Part shown: piece after piece, positions 1 through 10,120 of the stretch
Layout: every line of letters starts with the position of its first letter
Position numbering within the stretch: position 1 is the first letter of the stretch
Assembly (NCBI RefSeq): GCF_002355595.1
Contig: NZ_AP017422.1
Coordinates: 310,001 to 374,000 of the forward strand
Direction of reading: 5' to 3'
Source: Filimonas lacunae
GTDB taxonomy: Bacteria > Bacteroidota > Bacteroidia > Chitinophagales > Chitinophagaceae
Length of the DNA: 64,000 nucleotides
Program-made: the position numbers and the translations under genes
Notes under the pieces: model-generated
What the model was told of the DNA's origin: nothing
Seen by the model: only the letters and a program-made list of their open reading frames with translations
Database searches by the model: none

Positions 1-2645
<2,645 letters not shown>

Positions 2646-2808
2646 TAATTTTTTTAATATCGCTCGAAAGCAATGGAGAGTAAATAGATATTAATACTCT
2701 TTAGTTGAGCTTCCCAATATGTATCTTATTACGGTTGAGAGATTGTAGTGCAAGTCAGTGAATAGAGTAACTGATAAGAAACGACTACGAACTAACAATC
2801 TAAGATCT

Positions 2809-2919
2809 TATGGTGATTATGCCGAGGGTGTTCACCTCTTCCCTTACCGAACAGAGAAGTTAAGCCCCTCATGGCCGATGGTACTGCAAAGAAATGCGGG
2901 AGAGTAGGTAGTTGCCATA
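2809..2919 (+). rRNA. rrf: 5S ribosomal RNA
   Basis: A 111-nt segment whose two ends pair (TATGG at the start, CCATA at the end), with the 5S-typical block CCGAACAGAGAAGTTAAGCCC in the middle and GGGAGAGTAGGTAGTTGCC near the 3' end. It follows the 23S gene directly and precedes a terminator, as the last gene of an rRNA operon should. The ends are good to within 2-3 nt. Confidence 0.93.
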
Positions 2920-2930
2920 TTTATTAAAAG

Positions 2931-2960
2931 CGCCTCACTGGAAACAGTTGAGGCGTTTTT
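2931..2960 (+). terminator. Intrinsic terminator of the rRNA operon
   Basis: The arms CGCCTCACTG and CAGTTGAGGCG pair around a GAAA tetraloop with one bulged T, and TTTTT follows. It lies 11 nt after the 5S gene. Confidence 0.85.
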
Positions 2961-2966
2961 GTTTTG

Positions 2967-3334
2967 TATACCTTCCCAGAATAAAAGCAAGGGCATGATT
3001 ATTTCACCTTTACCTTGTGTGCTTGCGATACACTAACTACTTAAGGGCGCATACACCTTTTTTCGCACATAAAAATCAGTGTTTTAACGGGTAGGCCAGC
3101 CGGTTCACCTACCCTACCTTTATCTTCACAATGCAGAACCAGGTGATCGACGACAACTCCTATGAAAATACCTGTCATTATCACCAGGCATCTACATTAA
3201 CAACATAAGGTTGTTGCTATATTCTATAAATCGTGCCTTATGAATACAGAATCGGTCAAAAATATTGGTCTTTCAGGTGTTTACTCCGGGCATTAAAAAC
3301 ATTACACACAAGACCCTTTGAACAGTTATGTTAC
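2967..3334. other. Gene-free stretch, possible small-RNA gene
   Basis: About 370 bases between the rRNA terminator and an unassigned plus-strand terminator. No convincing open frame or tRNA-like fold was seen. Because a good plus-strand terminator closes it (3335-3360) with no gene to serve, a short non-coding transcript may end there. No clear TAnnTTTG promoter box was found for it. Confidence 0.3.
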
Positions 3335-3360
3335 GGGTACCAGCAATGGTGCCCTTTTTT
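3335..3360 (+). terminator. Intrinsic terminator with no assigned gene
   Basis: The arms GGGTACCA and TGGTGCCC (8 bp, one T-G wobble) close a GCAA loop of the stable GNRA type, directly followed by six Ts on the plus strand. The nearest plus-strand gene upstream is the 5S gene, which already has its own terminator. Confidence 0.7.
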
Positions 3361-3402
3361 GCGTTTACTAACAAACAGCGTTTAACTGGAAAATAGGGGC
3401 AT

Positions 3403-3430
3403 AAAAAAAGCCGTTCTTAAAAAGAACGGC
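3403..3430 (-). terminator. Intrinsic terminator of the RRM gene
   Basis: Read on the minus strand, the arms GCCGTTCTT and AAGAACGGC form a 9-bp hairpin with a 4-nt loop, followed by seven Ts. It lies 24 nt beyond the stop of the RNA-binding-protein gene. Confidence 0.85.
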
Positions 3431-3454
3431 CTGGATAATAGAGTTTGATGTGTA

Positions 3455-3868
3455 CTAGTAGCGATTGTAGCCACCGCCACCACCACCTTCGCCACGGTTA
3501 CGGTTGTAACCACCGCCGCCACCGCCGCGGTTGAAACCACCACCACCGCCGCCGCCACGGTTGAAGCCACCGCCTCCACCGCCGCCGAAGCTTTTCTTCT
3601 TGTAACCGCCACCTTCACCTTCTGCACGAGGTGCTGATTCGTTTACAACGATTTTACGGCCGTCGATATCAGTTTCGTTTAATTGGCTGATAGCGGTACG
3701 GGCAGCTTCATTATCCGGCATTTCAACGAAACCAAAGCCTTTGCTACGGTTGTTGTTGAATTTGTCGGTGATAATTTTAGCAGAAGCAACCTCGCCGAAT
3801 GGTGAAAAAAGATTGTACAGTTCGTCACTGGTCATGCTCCAGTTCAGGTTTCCAACGTAAATGTTCAT
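3455..3868 (-). CDS. Glycine-rich RRM RNA-binding protein
   Basis: A 137-residue single-RRM protein that binds single-stranded RNA, of the small family that in Bacteroidota and cyanobacteria is often cold-induced and thought to act as an RNA chaperone. RNP2 is IYVGNL (residues 3-8) and RNP1 is KGFGFVEM (43-50); both carry the expected aromatic residues. After about residue 83 the tail is low-complexity, made of glycine runs broken by FNR and YNR units, like an RGG-type auxiliary RNA-binding tail. The start at 3868 is chosen because RNP2 begins at the second residue; an in-frame ATG 14 codons upstream would add a non-conserved leader. A promoter-like box about 105 nt upstream would give a long 5' leader, as is common in cold-regulated genes. 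The glycine codon runs are prone to slippage. Confidence 0.93.
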   Translation of the reverse strand: MNIYVGNLNWSMTSDELYNLFSPFGEVASAKIITDKFNNNRSKGFGFVEMPDNEAARTAISQLNETDIDGRKIVVNESAPRAEGEGGGYKKKSFGGGGGGGFNRGGGGGGGFNRGGGGGGYNRNRGEGGGGGGYNRY

Positions 3869-3972
3869 TTGAAAAGAATTAAAAAAATTAATACCCAATA
3901 CAGTAACCAAAAAACTAAAAGCATTTACGCCGAAACGTCTTAGAGAAATGGAAGAACTGTACCAATAGCAAG

Positions 3973-3980
3973 CAAATGTA
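3973..3980 (-). promoter_or_regulatory. Candidate -7 box for the RRM gene
   Basis: On the minus strand this reads TACATTTG, an exact match to the Bacteroidota TAnnTTTG consensus. No TTTG box is visible 19-20 nt further upstream, so support is partial. A start about 8 nt downstream would give a leader of nearly 100 nt. Confidence 0.35.
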
Positions 3981-4023
3981 GATAATTAATTAATTGGTTG
4001 GAGATTAAAATTTCGCTACGTGA

Positions 4024-4052
4024 ATGCCTTAACTTGCACCGGGTTAAGGCAT
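4024..4052. promoter_or_regulatory. Perfect 10-bp inverted repeat before pepP
   Basis: ATGCCTTAAC and GTTAAGGCAT are perfect arms separated by nine bases, ending 28 nt before the pepP start. No T tract follows, so it is not an ordinary terminator. It could be an operator in the divergent pepP/RRM promoter region or a hairpin in the pepP leader. Confidence 0.5.
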
Positions 4053-4080
4053 AATCAGTTATTATAAAAAAATACCATGA

Positions 4081-5373
4081 ATGAAAAATCTGCCTATTAA
4101 TAATCAATTGTTTATTGAAAACCGGAAGCGTTTTATTGCCGAGATGTTACCGGGAAGCATTGCCATATTTAACAGTAACGACGAGGTGCCCAGCAACGGG
4201 GATGCTATTTACCGGTTTATTCAAAACAGTGATTTATACTGGCTTACAGGAATAGAGCAGGAAGACACCATGGTGATTCTTTACCCTGACAACCCAGATC
4301 CCAAATACCGTGAAGTTTTGGTACTGGTTCGTCCAAACGAATTGAAAGAGAAGTGGGATGGACGCAGATTGCGGGCTGCGGATGGTACCGCTGTTTCTGG
4401 CATCAGCACCATTGTATGGCTGGATAACCTGGATGCTTTATTACAGGTTTGGATTCACCAGGCCGACAATATTTACCTGAATACCAACGAAAACGACCGA
4501 AGAGGCGTAGGAGTAGAAACAAGGGATTATCGCTATGCACGTACCCTGATGCAGCGTTTTCCGCTTCACCGGTATCAACGCTCTGCAGTCATCATGCGTA
4601 AACTCAGGGCTGTAAAAAGTAGCTATGAGGTAGACGTATTACAACAGGCAATAGATATTACCGATAAAACGTTCAGGCGTTTGCTGAAGTTTATTAAGCC
4701 CGGTGTAATGGAGTATGAAATAGAAGCCGAGATTATGCACGAGTTTTTAAGAAACCGTGCCAGAGGGGAGGCATACGGAAGCATTATTGCCAGTGGCGAC
4801 AGGGCCCGTACTTTACATTATGTGTTTAACAACGAAGTATGTAAAGATGGCGAACTGATATTAATGGATTTTGGCGCTAATTACGGTGGTTATGCAGCAG
4901 ATTTAACACGCACGATACCTGTAAATGGCAAGTTTACCAAACGCCAGAAAGAAGTATACAATGGCTGCCTGCATTTGCATAACTACTGCAAAGGCATTTT
5001 AAAACCAGGCATTACTTTACTGGATTATACCGATAAGGTGGGAGACGAGGCTACTGTGGTGTTTGAGAAACTGGGCTTATTGTCTAAATCTGATATTAAA
5101 AACGAAAGTCGCGAAAACAGGGCTTACCGCAAATACCTGTATCATGGCATTTCACATCACCTGGGTATTGATGTGCATGACCTGGGAACGAAAAACGAGC
5201 CTTTGGTACCAGGCATGTTGTTAACCATTGAACCAGGCATTTATATCGAAGAAGAGGCAATGGGCATTCGTATTGAAAATAACGTATGGCTTACTGAAAC
5301 GGGAAGTATAGACTTAATGAAGAATATTCCCATCACAGCAGAGGACATTGAATCATTGATGAAACAGAAATAA
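4081..5373 (+). CDS. pepP: Xaa-Pro aminopeptidase (M24B)
   Basis: A cytosolic metallopeptidase that removes the N-terminal residue from peptides with proline in second position. The 430 residues show an N-terminal creatinase-like domain (about 1-170) and a C-terminal pita-bread catalytic domain. The five metal ligands can be read as D263 (LMDFGANYGG), D274 (ADLTRT), H359 (GISHHLGIDVHD), E384 (TIEPGIYIEEE) and E399 (GIRIENN). Length and spacing agree with bacterial PepP. An ATG 4 nt upstream is in another frame, so 4081 is the start. It is followed after one base by pssA and then rsmI, so the three are likely cotranscribed. Confidence 0.95.
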   Translation: MKNLPINNQLFIENRKRFIAEMLPGSIAIFNSNDEVPSNGDAIYRFIQNSDLYWLTGIEQEDTMVILYPDNPDPKYREVLVLVRPNELKEKWDGRRLRAADGTAVSGISTIVWLDNLDALLQVWIHQADNIYLNTNENDRRGVGVETRDYRYARTLMQRFPLHRYQRSAVIMRKLRAVKSSYEVDVLQQAIDITDKTFRRLLKFIKPGVMEYEIEAEIMHEFLRNRARGEAYGSIIASGDRARTLHYVFNNEVCKDGELILMDFGANYGGYAADLTRTIPVNGKFTKRQKEVYNGCLHLHNYCKGILKPGITLLDYTDKVGDEATVVFEKLGLLSKSDIKNESRENRAYRKYLYHGISHHLGIDVHDLGTKNEPLVPGMLLTIEPGIYIEEEAMGIRIENNVWLTETGSIDLMKNIPITAEDIESLMKQK

Positions 5374-5374
5374 G

Positions 5375-6136
5375 ATGAACCGGCTTATCCCCAATATTTT
5401 TACCCTTTTGAACCTGTTTTTAGGCTGCATGGCCATTGTAGAAGTAATGCAGCCTGGCTTAGTAATGAGCAATGATGGCAGCGGTGTGGTAACCGTTCCT
5501 GAAAGAATATATATAGCCAGTATTTATATTGGCTGCGCTGCTGTGGTTGATTTTTTAGACGGCTTTGTTGCCAGGTTATTAAAAACCCCTTCAGAGTTAG
5601 GTAAACAGCTGGATTCGCTGGCTGATGTGGTAAGCTTTGGTGTGGTGCCGGGGTTAATAGCTTACCAGTTTTTACGCTTATCCTATGCGGCCTCCAACGA
5701 TGGTTTAGATACCAGCATGGCTTGTTTAATGCCTGCCTTTTTAATTCCTTGTGCCGGTGCATTCAGGCTGGCGCGTTTTAACATCGATACCTCACAGTCA
5801 TACGGCTTTAAAGGGGTGCCCATCCCGGCAGCAGGACTGTTAGTAGCTTCTTTCCCTTTAATATACTGGTATTCCAATGAAAGCTGGGCCATTAACCTGA
5901 TGGTGAATAAATGGTTCTGGTATGCTGTGATAATAGTGATCAGCTCTTTAATGATAAGTACTTTGCCCATGATGGCGCTGAAGTTTAAAAGCGCAGGCAT
6001 CAAAGACAACTGGCCTAAACTACTGCTGGTGGCTATTGCTATAGTGACCGCACTAATGTTGCACTGGCTGGCAGTGCCACTGGTGTTTGTTGTATATGTT
6101 ATTTTATCTTTGTCGCTTAAACAAAAAGAGAATTAG
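5375..6136 (+). CDS. pssA: CDP-diacylglycerol-serine O-phosphatidyltransferase
   Basis: An inner-membrane enzyme that makes phosphatidylserine from CDP-diacylglycerol and serine, the first step towards phosphatidylethanolamine. The CDP-alcohol phosphatidyltransferase signature D-x2-DG-x2-AR-x8-G-x3-D-x3-D is complete (DFLDGFVAR ... LGKQLDSLAD, about residues 61-87). Several hydrophobic segments surround it, as expected for this polytopic family. The start lies one base after the pepP stop. At 253 residues it has the usual bacterial length. Confidence 0.94.
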   Translation: MNRLIPNIFTLLNLFLGCMAIVEVMQPGLVMSNDGSGVVTVPERIYIASIYIGCAAVVDFLDGFVARLLKTPSELGKQLDSLADVVSFGVVPGLIAYQFLRLSYAASNDGLDTSMACLMPAFLIPCAGAFRLARFNIDTSQSYGFKGVPIPAAGLLVASFPLIYWYSNESWAINLMVNKWFWYAVIIVISSLMISTLPMMALKFKSAGIKDNWPKLLLVAIAIVTALMLHWLAVPLVFVVYVILSLSLKQKEN

Positions 6137-6798
6137 TGCTTTATCTTGTACCTACACCATTAGGCAATCTGAAAGATATTACCCTGCGTGCTATTGAAGT
6201 GTTGCAGAGTGTAGATGTGATCCTGTGTGAGGATACAAGAACATCGTCTAAATTGTTAACCCATTATAATATCCACAAACCACTTTCTCCCTATCACCAG
6301 CATAATGAGCATAAGGTGTTGCAGCACCTGGTTGATCAGCTGGCTGCCGGTAAAACGATGGCCCTGATAACGGATGCCGGTACGCCCGGAATCTCCGACC
6401 CCGCTTTTTTGCTGGTAAGAGAATGTGCCAGGCAGAATATAAAAGTAGAATGCCTGCCTGGCGCCACCGCTTTTGTGCCCGCGCTGGTAAACAGTGCTTT
6501 ACCTACCACCAGGTTTGCATTTGAAGGTTTTTTGCCACCTAAAAAAGGCCGGCATACCTTGCTTACCAAATTGGCCACTGAAGAGCGTACTATTGTTTTT
6601 TATGAAAGCCCCTTGCGTTTAGTAAAAACCCTGCAGGAAATAAGCACCTATTTTGGCGAAGACCGTCAATGCAGTGTAAGCAGGGAAATCACAAAGATGT
6701 TTGAAGAAACCACCCGCGGAACCCTGAAAGAGGTAAGTGAGTATTATACCGCTAAACCTCCCAAAGGCGAAATTGTAGTGGTAATATCCCCACCTTAA
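6136..6798 (+). CDS. rsmI: 16S rRNA 2'-O-methyltransferase RsmI
   Basis: Methylates the 2'-O of C1402 in 16S rRNA in the ribosomal P site using SAM. The start of the family is clear (LYLVPTPLGNLKDITLRAIEVL, then ILCEDTRTSSKLL), followed by ALITDAGTPGISDPA and LPGATAFVPALVNSALP of the tetrapyrrole-methylase fold. The start is GTG, sharing one base with the pssA stop codon, which indicates translational coupling. At 220 residues it lacks the short C-terminal extension found in some longer RsmI proteins. Confidence 0.95.
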   Translation: MLYLVPTPLGNLKDITLRAIEVLQSVDVILCEDTRTSSKLLTHYNIHKPLSPYHQHNEHKVLQHLVDQLAAGKTMALITDAGTPGISDPAFLLVRECARQNIKVECLPGATAFVPALVNSALPTTRFAFEGFLPPKKGRHTLLTKLATEERTIVFYESPLRLVKTLQEISTYFGEDRQCSVSREITKMFEETTRGTLKEVSEYYTAKPPKGEIVVVISPP

Positions 6799-6834
6799 GA
6801 GTAGTAATTGTTAGTGTATTTTAAAACCTTTTGA

Positions 6835-7287
6835 ATGATGAAAAACCTGCTTTTATGCGTTGTGTTGTGTACAGGTATGGTGAGCCTTGGACACGCACAA
6901 TTCAGAAAAATTCCTAATGATGTTCAGGATGCATTTTATGAAAAATATCCTGATGCAGAGGAAGCAGCCTGGAAAAACAAAGAGAAAATATACCAGGTAT
7001 CTTTTCTGTTAATGGGAATAAAGTTTACAGCCGATTTTGATGACAAAGGATTTTGGTTACAATGCGCCCAGGAAATTAAACCGGAAGGCATTCCACAGAA
7101 GGTGCAGCGAAGCCTTACTAAATCTCTTTACAAAGATTGGCTGATTAAGGAGGCTTTTTTTGTAATAGGACCAGATGAAAGAACAGAATTCAGGATTTTA
7201 GTGTCCAGAAGTGAAGTGCAGCAGCGGTATATATCCTTTGATCCGGAAGGTAAAATGTTAGAGGACAAAGACCGCCGTAAAGTGTAA
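6835..7287 (+). CDS. Secreted PepSY-like (DUF2874-type) protein
   Basis: A 150-residue protein with a signal peptide (residues 1-22, ending GHAQ), so exported, probably periplasmic. The mature part has the pattern of small PepSY-like or beta-lactamase-inhibitor-like domains common in Bacteroidota: IPNDVQDAFYEKYPDAEEAAW, then a strand-rich stretch with YQVSFLLMGIKFTADFDDKGFW. Function is unknown; such domains are usually thought to bind or inhibit other proteins. Two ATGs occur in tandem at the start. It ends 5 nt before the M1 peptidase gene, so the two are likely cotranscribed, and it might act on that peptidase; this link is inferred only from position. Confidence 0.75.
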   Translation: MMKNLLLCVVLCTGMVSLGHAQFRKIPNDVQDAFYEKYPDAEEAAWKNKEKIYQVSFLLMGIKFTADFDDKGFWLQCAQEIKPEGIPQKVQRSLTKSLYKDWLIKEAFFVIGPDERTEFRILVSRSEVQQRYISFDPEGKMLEDKDRRKV

Positions 7288-7292
7288 GTAGT

Positions 7293-9164
7293 ATGAACCA
7301 AATGAGAATAGCAATGCTGGCTATAGCTGCCTGTTGTACGGCAACAGTGGCCAGTGCACAATCTGACAGATGGCAACAGCGTGTGAAATACGCGATTAAC
7401 GTAAACATGGATGTGGCCACGAATCGTTTTGCAGGCGTAGAAAAAGTAGATTACTGGAACAATTCACCAGATACTTTACAACGCATTTTTATTCATCTGT
7501 ACTGGAATGCTTTTCAGCCTAACAGTATGATGGATGTTCGTAGCCGCACGCTGGGTAAAGTATTGTTGGGCTATGATAAACAGAACAAAGAAGTATACGA
7601 CTGGGATGGCCGTGTAAAAGACAGGATCAGTAAACTGGCTCCGGAAGAAATCGGGTATCAGAAAGTGCAGTATGTAAAAATTGCCGGTAAAGAACAAAAG
7701 TTGACCGAGCACGAAACCATATTGGAGGTAAAGCTGGAGAAGCCTTTACTACCTAAAACCAAAACCACTTTTGATATCGGATTTAACGCACAGGTTCCCT
7801 TGCAGGTGCGCAGAAGTGGTCGCGATAATAAAGAAGGTATCCGCTATAGCATGAGCCAGTGGTATCCTAAAATTGCAGAATATGATTACCAGGGCTGGAA
7901 TGCCAACCCATATATTTCGCGGGAGTTTTATGGCGTTTGGGGTGATTATGATGTAAACATAACTATCGATAAAAATTATTTACTGGCAGGTTCAGGCACT
8001 ATTCAGAATCCTAATGAGGTAGGACATGGATATGAAGTGGCAGGATCGCCTTTAGCAAAATCATCTAACTCATTATTAACCTGGCGCTTTAGCGCACAAA
8101 ATGTGCATGATTTTGTGTGGGCGGCTGATACAGCTTATAGCATTATCAAAAAGCAGATTCCTGGCGGGCCGTTATTATATGTAGTGCATAAAAAGGTAGA
8201 CTCGGCACAGGTAGCATGGCAAAATGTAGCGGATACCGCCGCTATAGCCTATCCATACATTGCTAAAACATTTGGCCCCTATCCCTACAAAAACTACTCT
8301 TTTATACAGGGTGGAGACGGAGGGATGGAATACCCCATGGCAACACTTGTCAAAGGCCCTGGTATAGGAACTGCGCTGCATGAGTGGATGCACAGTTGGT
8401 ACCAGGGAATGATGGGTACAAATGAAAGCTTGTATCCATGGATGGATGAAGGCTTTACTTCCTATGCAGAAAGCCGGGTTGCCGGATTTATTCGTAATGA
8501 TAAAGGTTTCTGGTGGGAAGGTGACTATGCTGCTTATTACCGGTTGGTGCAAAGCCGCAGAGAAGAGCCTATGAGCACACATGCCGATCATTTTAATACA
8601 AACTATGCCTATAGTAATGCAGCGTATGCAAAGGGGGCTGTGTTTATGGAGCAGCTGGCGTACATTGTTGGTAATGATATTCTGGATAAAATTTTACTCG
8701 AATATTATAAAGAATGGAGGTATAAACACCCCAATCCTAACGATTTTATTCGTGTTGCCGAAAAGGTAAGCGGGATGGAGTTGCAGTGGTATAAAGAATA
8801 TTGGGTATATACCACGAAGTATATTGATTATGCTATAGGATACGTTGACTATATAGATGGTAAAAGTGTTATTACCCTGAAAAAGATTGGAGATATGCCT
8901 ATGCCTTTAGACGTGCTGGTTACTTATAAAGATGGAACAAAAGAGATGCACTATATTCCGATGAACCTGGTATTTGGAAGTAAGATGCCTGAAAATACAG
9001 ATAACAGGTTTGTGATTCATGATGAATGGAAGTGGACACATCCTGAATATCAGTTATTGATAGACAGAAACATCAAAGACATTAAATCAATTGAAATTGA
9101 TCCAAGTTTAAGAATGGCAGACATCAACAAGGTCAATAATACCTTGATAGTGCCTGGAAACTAA
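7293..9164 (+). CDS. Exported M1-family metallopeptidase
   Basis: A 623-residue zinc aminopeptidase-like protein with a signal peptide (residues 1-23). The gluzincin signature is complete: H363-E-W-M-H367, then exactly 18 residues to E386 in WMDEGFTSYAE. The upstream exopeptidase-type motif is GGMEYP (residues 343-348), a variant of the GxMEN motif that binds the free amino end of substrates, so aminopeptidase activity is plausible but not certain. An N-terminal beta-rich domain (about 25-250) and C-terminal extension fit the family. A strong hairpin terminator follows after 17 nt. Confidence 0.9.
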   Translation: MNQMRIAMLAIAACCTATVASAQSDRWQQRVKYAINVNMDVATNRFAGVEKVDYWNNSPDTLQRIFIHLYWNAFQPNSMMDVRSRTLGKVLLGYDKQNKEVYDWDGRVKDRISKLAPEEIGYQKVQYVKIAGKEQKLTEHETILEVKLEKPLLPKTKTTFDIGFNAQVPLQVRRSGRDNKEGIRYSMSQWYPKIAEYDYQGWNANPYISREFYGVWGDYDVNITIDKNYLLAGSGTIQNPNEVGHGYEVAGSPLAKSSNSLLTWRFSAQNVHDFVWAADTAYSIIKKQIPGGPLLYVVHKKVDSAQVAWQNVADTAAIAYPYIAKTFGPYPYKNYSFIQGGDGGMEYPMATLVKGPGIGTALHEWMHSWYQGMMGTNESLYPWMDEGFTSYAESRVAGFIRNDKGFWWEGDYAAYYRLVQSRREEPMSTHADHFNTNYAYSNAAYAKGAVFMEQLAYIVGNDILDKILLEYYKEWRYKHPNPNDFIRVAEKVSGMELQWYKEYWVYTTKYIDYAIGYVDYIDGKSVITLKKIGDMPMPLDVLVTYKDGTKEMHYIPMNLVFGSKMPENTDNRFVIHDEWKWTHPEYQLLIDRNIKDIKSIEIDPSLRMADINKVNNTLIVPGN

Positions 9165-9181
9165 TCTATAAAATAGAACAT

Positions 9182-9220
9182 AAAAAAGAGCGGCTGTAAT
9201 CACTACAGCCGCTCTTTTTT
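9182..9220. terminator. Bidirectional intrinsic terminator
   Basis: A perfect 17-bp stem (AAAAAAGAGCGGCTGTA and its complement) around a 5-nt loop, giving an A tract before and a T tract after on either strand. It lies between the converging M1 peptidase and outer-membrane-protein genes. Confidence 0.92.
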
Positions 9221-9228
9221 ATGTTCTG

Positions 9229-9759
9229 CTAATTGAAGTTAAAACCGTAACCTATACCCAATGCAATAAAGGAATAATCCGCGTATTTATTATTGGATAG
9301 TATTTTCTGATACTTTAAAGATAAATCCAGCTTATCATTGATGAGAAAGCCTATTGATGGAGCAATAGCAGGGTTTATTAATTTAGTAGTGACAGCGGAA
9401 ACACCTGCATCCCCTTGTATATAAAATGAGTTATAGTCAGACAGTGGATTTAAATAAATTCTATAGCCAACAAACACGCTGGCAGCCTTTGCCAATGCAG
9501 CCTTTTTCTTGGTATTACCAACAGTGTAATTTTTACCGGGAAATGCGGCAAGATTAGCAGTGATAAACACATCGCTACGGATGCCGGATGGAATTCTGAC
9601 TTTCGCAGAACCGCCTGCACCGAATGAATTAGTTTTGGATAACGGACCAGATGGAATGGCAGCTTCAGCGCTTAAAACAAGGGATGTAGAGGCATCATAG
9701 AATTGTGAAATGCCGGGTAATCCAAGCGCACAAAGCATGACAATAAGAATTAGTCGCAT
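9229..9759 (-). CDS. Small outer-membrane beta-barrel-like protein
   Basis: 176 residues with a signal peptide (MRLILIVMLCALGLPGISQ). The mature part alternates polar and hydrophobic residues in many short strands and ends YGFNFN, the aromatic-terminated strand expected of a barrel inserted by BamA. No specific family is recognised. It is monocistronic, closed by the bidirectional terminator at 9182-9220. Function unknown; a small OmpW- or OmpA-barrel-like porin or a surface structural protein are both possible. Confidence 0.65.
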   Translation of the reverse strand: MRLILIVMLCALGLPGISQFYDASTSLVLSAEAAIPSGPLSKTNSFGAGGSAKVRIPSGIRSDVFITANLAAFPGKNYTVGNTKKKAALAKAASVFVGYRIYLNPLSDYNSFYIQGDAGVSAVTTKLINPAIAPSIGFLINDKLDLSLKYQKILSNNKYADYSFIALGIGYGFNFN

Positions 9760-9857
9760 AATATAGATTATTGGATTTTCAAGCTAAAAGTACAATTTTC
9801 ACACCGTTATAGCTTTTTTTTTGAAAAGGTTGGGAAAAAATTTTATATAAGGTGGTG

Positions 9858-9888
9858 TTCTGATTATTGACCAAAAAAGCTATGTTTG
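9858..9888 (+). promoter_or_regulatory. Candidate promoter of the exopolysaccharide operon
   Basis: TATGTTTG at 9881-9888 matches the Bacteroidota TAnnTTTG box exactly. A weak -33 element, TTCTG, lies about 19 nt upstream. Start of transcription near 9895 would give a leader of about 225 nt before the first gene. Confidence 0.5.
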
Positions 9889-10053
9889 TTGGGAGATCAA
9901 ATATCCATATATGAAGCCAACTTACAATTTGTTCGTACCGATCAAACGTCCCATGCTATTCCGTTAACCTATTATCGTTATTCACAGCGATTTATAAGGG
10001 TATTTTCTTTCTTCCAAACCACGCTTTATTGCCATCTGAAATGTGTATGCCCT

Positions 10054-10079
10054 ATGTGGCTCACATGGCGAAGCCGTGT
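10054..10079 (+). promoter_or_regulatory. Two overlapping, mutually exclusive leader hairpins
   Basis: Hairpin A is ATGTG-GCT-CACAT (10054-10066). Hairpin B is ACATGGC-GAA-GCCGTGT (10063-10079), 7 bp with one T-G wobble. They share bases 10063-10066, so only one can form. B ends 41 nt before the first start codon. No T tract follows, so they would act on translation or RNA stability, or bind a factor, rather than terminate. Confidence 0.4.
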
Positions 10080-10120
10080 CTGAACCTAATTACAACTTGA
10101 ATAGGAGTGAAATTGAAATT

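Larger units (their letters stand above)
9760..10120. other. Intergenic region with exopolysaccharide-operon promoter and leader
   Basis: 361 bases between the divergent outer-membrane-protein gene and the Wza-like gene. It contains a candidate plus-strand promoter (9858-9888) and overlapping hairpins just before the start codon (10054-10079). A 65-codon frame starting TTG at 9886 reads through but shows no protein-like features and has no typical start, so it is not annotated. Confidence 0.6.

Noticed and set aside
3382-3627. A minus-strand frame rich in Ala and Val overlapping the RRM gene
   Set aside because: It is an out-of-frame reading of the glycine codon runs.
9886-10120. A frame starting TTG before the Wza-like gene, and the in-frame extension of that gene to 10043
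   Set aside because: No homology or signal features; the lipoprotein signal peptide starts at 10121, and the region is better explained as an untranslated leader.
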